Below, piece by piece: positions 51,441 to 64,000 of a DNA stretch of 64,000 nucleotides. The DNA comes from Enoplosus armatus (taxonomy: Eukaryota > Chordata > Actinopteri > Centrarchiformes > Enoplosidae): contig NC_092183.1 in assembly GCF_043641665.1 (NCBI RefSeq), positions 14,718,501 through 14,782,500 on the forward strand. Reading direction: 5' to 3'. The position numbers were made by a program, and so were the translations under genes. The number at the start of each line of letters is the position of its first letter. Position 1 is the stretch's first letter. The notes beneath the pieces are model-generated. The model ran no database searches. It was not told where the DNA came from and was given only the letters and a program-made list of their open reading frames with translations.

Positions 51441-52711
51441 AGTCTTCCAACAACAACTAACTCACTGCGTTTCATTCTCCATGTTACACCACCTGCTGTT
51501 TATGTCTTCATTCTTGACTTCATTCAGGAGAACAGTAAATAGTCAGTAGAGTAAAAGTCAGTAGAAAATGTTTAATAATTTTGCAGGAAGTGACAGAGCA
51601 TAGTTTGCAGCTTTCTGACAAGTTTCATTCTTTGAGTCGGAATCACTGAAAAAACATTTCTAGACAAGTCAGAGTCTAAGGTTTCGAACAATAAAAACAA
51701 TTTTTGGAAAGATTACACAGAATAGATACATTCACACACAATTTAAAACAAAGCTTTTCCCTAATGAGGAGGACACCTGGGAGGCATCTAACACACACAA
51801 TGCAAACTGACAGTGTTCACAATAATATTGCAAACAGCCCGAGGAGGTTTTTCTATATTATTTGGGTAAAAAGCACCTCAAAGACTAATACATACATCTA
51901 AAAACACTGGAGTGAAGGCATTACATGGCGTTATAGTCCTAAAACTTCACTGGGCTTTCTGTAAATACTATCACATGACAGTGATTCATCTGACGGCTGA
52001 ACAAATCACACAACAGAACAAACGTCTAACAGTAGGACAGAGAGTCTTTGGGGGCTCGCAGCTCTTATTGGTATGAAAATATTTGATAAAATGTCCGACT
52101 ATAATGCCCAAGTGTTATCACAACATTGGTCATTGTAATATTGCAGACGATCAGAATGCAAACACAAGAGTAGGTCATTCTGGTGTCTTATAAAAGACAA
52201 CATGACACACAGACTTCAGGACGGTGCAGTGAGATTTGAGGACCACATGACAACAACGAGAACAGGCTTCACAGAGGACATCGTAAAAATGTGTTTGCTG
52301 GCAGAAAAGCAGCTGCTAGTTATGAAGTCATGAAGAAATTAAGTCAATTTGTAAACACGTCTTTCTAGCATCATCACTATAAAAACTGAAAAACAAAATC
52401 TATTCACATTATGAAACTTGTTTTCATCAAAGGACTACAATCACAGCTTCTCTTGTACTGACTAATAAAGGCACTTTTTAACTTTTAATCTTGAGATGAT
52501 AAATGCTGGCAGTGATCTCCGCTGCATTAGAGGTCACACCTGTCCGACTGAGGACAGAAAACCCTGATGGTTCGATGGACGATCATCTGTTCAGAAAGTC
52601 CAGCTGATTCCACTATAAACACCACATGATGCCCTGTAGCAGATGAGCTGCTTTTCACAAAACTCTTGCAGCAACATACATGTGTGTAAACTGTCTTCAT
52701 CTTACCCGGGG
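51441..52711 (-). other. Presumed 3'UTR of the minus-strand GTPase gene and convergent spacer
   Basis: No coding signal. On the minus strand an ATTAAA is at 51576-51571, about 1.1 kb beyond the GTPase stop codon. The aifm3 and GTPase transcripts would end within a few hundred bases of each other, so tail-to-tail overlap is possible. Confidence 0.35.
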
Positions 52712-63230
<10,519 letters not shown>

Positions 63231-64000
63231 TATGACCACCAGCCGACAGCCGCCTCTCCGCTGTTTCCCTAAAACCACCAGGGGAAGGGTTTCAGTGTTG
63301 CACAGACCGATCTCCTGTGCGGATGAAGCGCCCCCCTGCGGTCAAACACTAGCAGGACACCTGAGACAGACAGCCTCTCGAGCCTGCAGCCTGCAGGGTT
63401 TTAGTCTGCTTCTTCAGGAATTAGATTTGACCCTTGGACCTGCCTCTAAAATTGCTGGCTGGATTATCAAAGCAGGCAAATGATCAGGGGTCTCCGCAAG
63501 CCCCTGATGACCTGTGCAGCAATTACTTTGTCATAATTCAATTAATTTGTTTGGCAATTTGCACTAAAAGCACAATATAAATTGAAATGGTGAGCATTTA
63601 TTGCTCTAATTCTAACTACTTTATATACTGTTGGGTAGTTAAATCTACAGCAGTGCATCATATCCATCATGTGTTTGTAGCATCGCCATCTTGTGAGAAC
63701 CACATATCTCTAAAAAAGTCAACTTTTCATGAGCTCAGAACAAAAGTCAAAATCTATTTTTAAGTTGTAATTGTATCTTTTTTCTTCTGTGGTTCTCACG
63801 TTTACACTTAAGTGTTAAACTATACATAATCTTATTTTTTATATTCTTTTATATTTTAATGATTTGTTTGAGACATTTTGTTCCTCTATCATAGTCTTTC
63901 TTATTATAATGTGTAGTATAGTATAGTGTATCTTGTTATAGTGCACCTGCTGTTGTATAGTGCAGCGTTGTATTATGTTTATTATTTGTTGACTCAACTA
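63231..64000. promoter_or_regulatory. Upstream region of the GTPase gene
   Basis: From 63231 to about 63350 the sequence is GC-rich and holds the likely 5'UTR and promoter of the minus-strand gene. Beyond about 63500 it turns strongly AT-rich, with a TAGTATAGTATAGTG run near 63910-63930. No further gene is visible before the window ends. Confidence 0.4.

Overview
The window is vertebrate nuclear DNA, most likely from a ray-finned (teleost) fish. Every recognisable gene is a multi-exon vertebrate ortholog with GT-AG introns, introns are short to medium, and the spaces hold long (CA)n/(TG)n microsatellites, small DNA-transposon relics, a LINE reverse-transcriptase fragment and dispersed repeats of the kind common in fish. 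I rebuilt the gene models by hand from splice sites, reading frame and remembered family sequences; no search was run.

Layout from left to right: the last two exons of pole (DNA polymerase epsilon catalytic subunit, +, 1-284); p2rx2 (ATP-gated channel, -, 2677-6032); pes1 (pescadillo, ribosome biogenesis, +, 6725-14206); gal3st1 (galactosylceramide sulfotransferase, +, 18411-19885); lztr1 (kelch/BTB adaptor for RAS-family ubiquitination, +, 23504-29384); a single-exon claudin of the 22/24 type (+, 31872-32528); aifm3 (Rieske plus FAD/NADH oxidoreductase, +, 39715-50188); and a 14-exon gene on the minus strand (52712-63230) for a 475-residue dynamin/EHD-like GTPase with two C-terminal membrane segments, which I cannot name. 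All models except pole are complete and keep frame across every junction.

The genes do not form a pathway; the window is a conserved-synteny block. pole and p2rx2 are neighbours on human 12q24.33, pes1 and gal3st1 on 22q12.2, and lztr1 and aifm3 on 22q11.21, so one fish segment carries genes now on human 12q and 22q, matching the known ancestral 12/22 linkage. p2rx2 and pes1 are divergent with about 690 bp between start codons; aifm3 and the GTPase gene are convergent.

Most worth a second look: the membrane-anchored GTPase gene with its 26-nt microexon; substitutions at several ATP-contact positions of P2X2; a GC-AG intron, a missing inter-kelch segment and a 13-residue uORF in lztr1; a TIR-bounded MITE and a LINE fragment in aifm3 introns; an inverted (TG)n/(CA)n pair near the presumed aifm3 promoter; and a GC-rich stretch with overlapping ORFs inside the GTPase gene.
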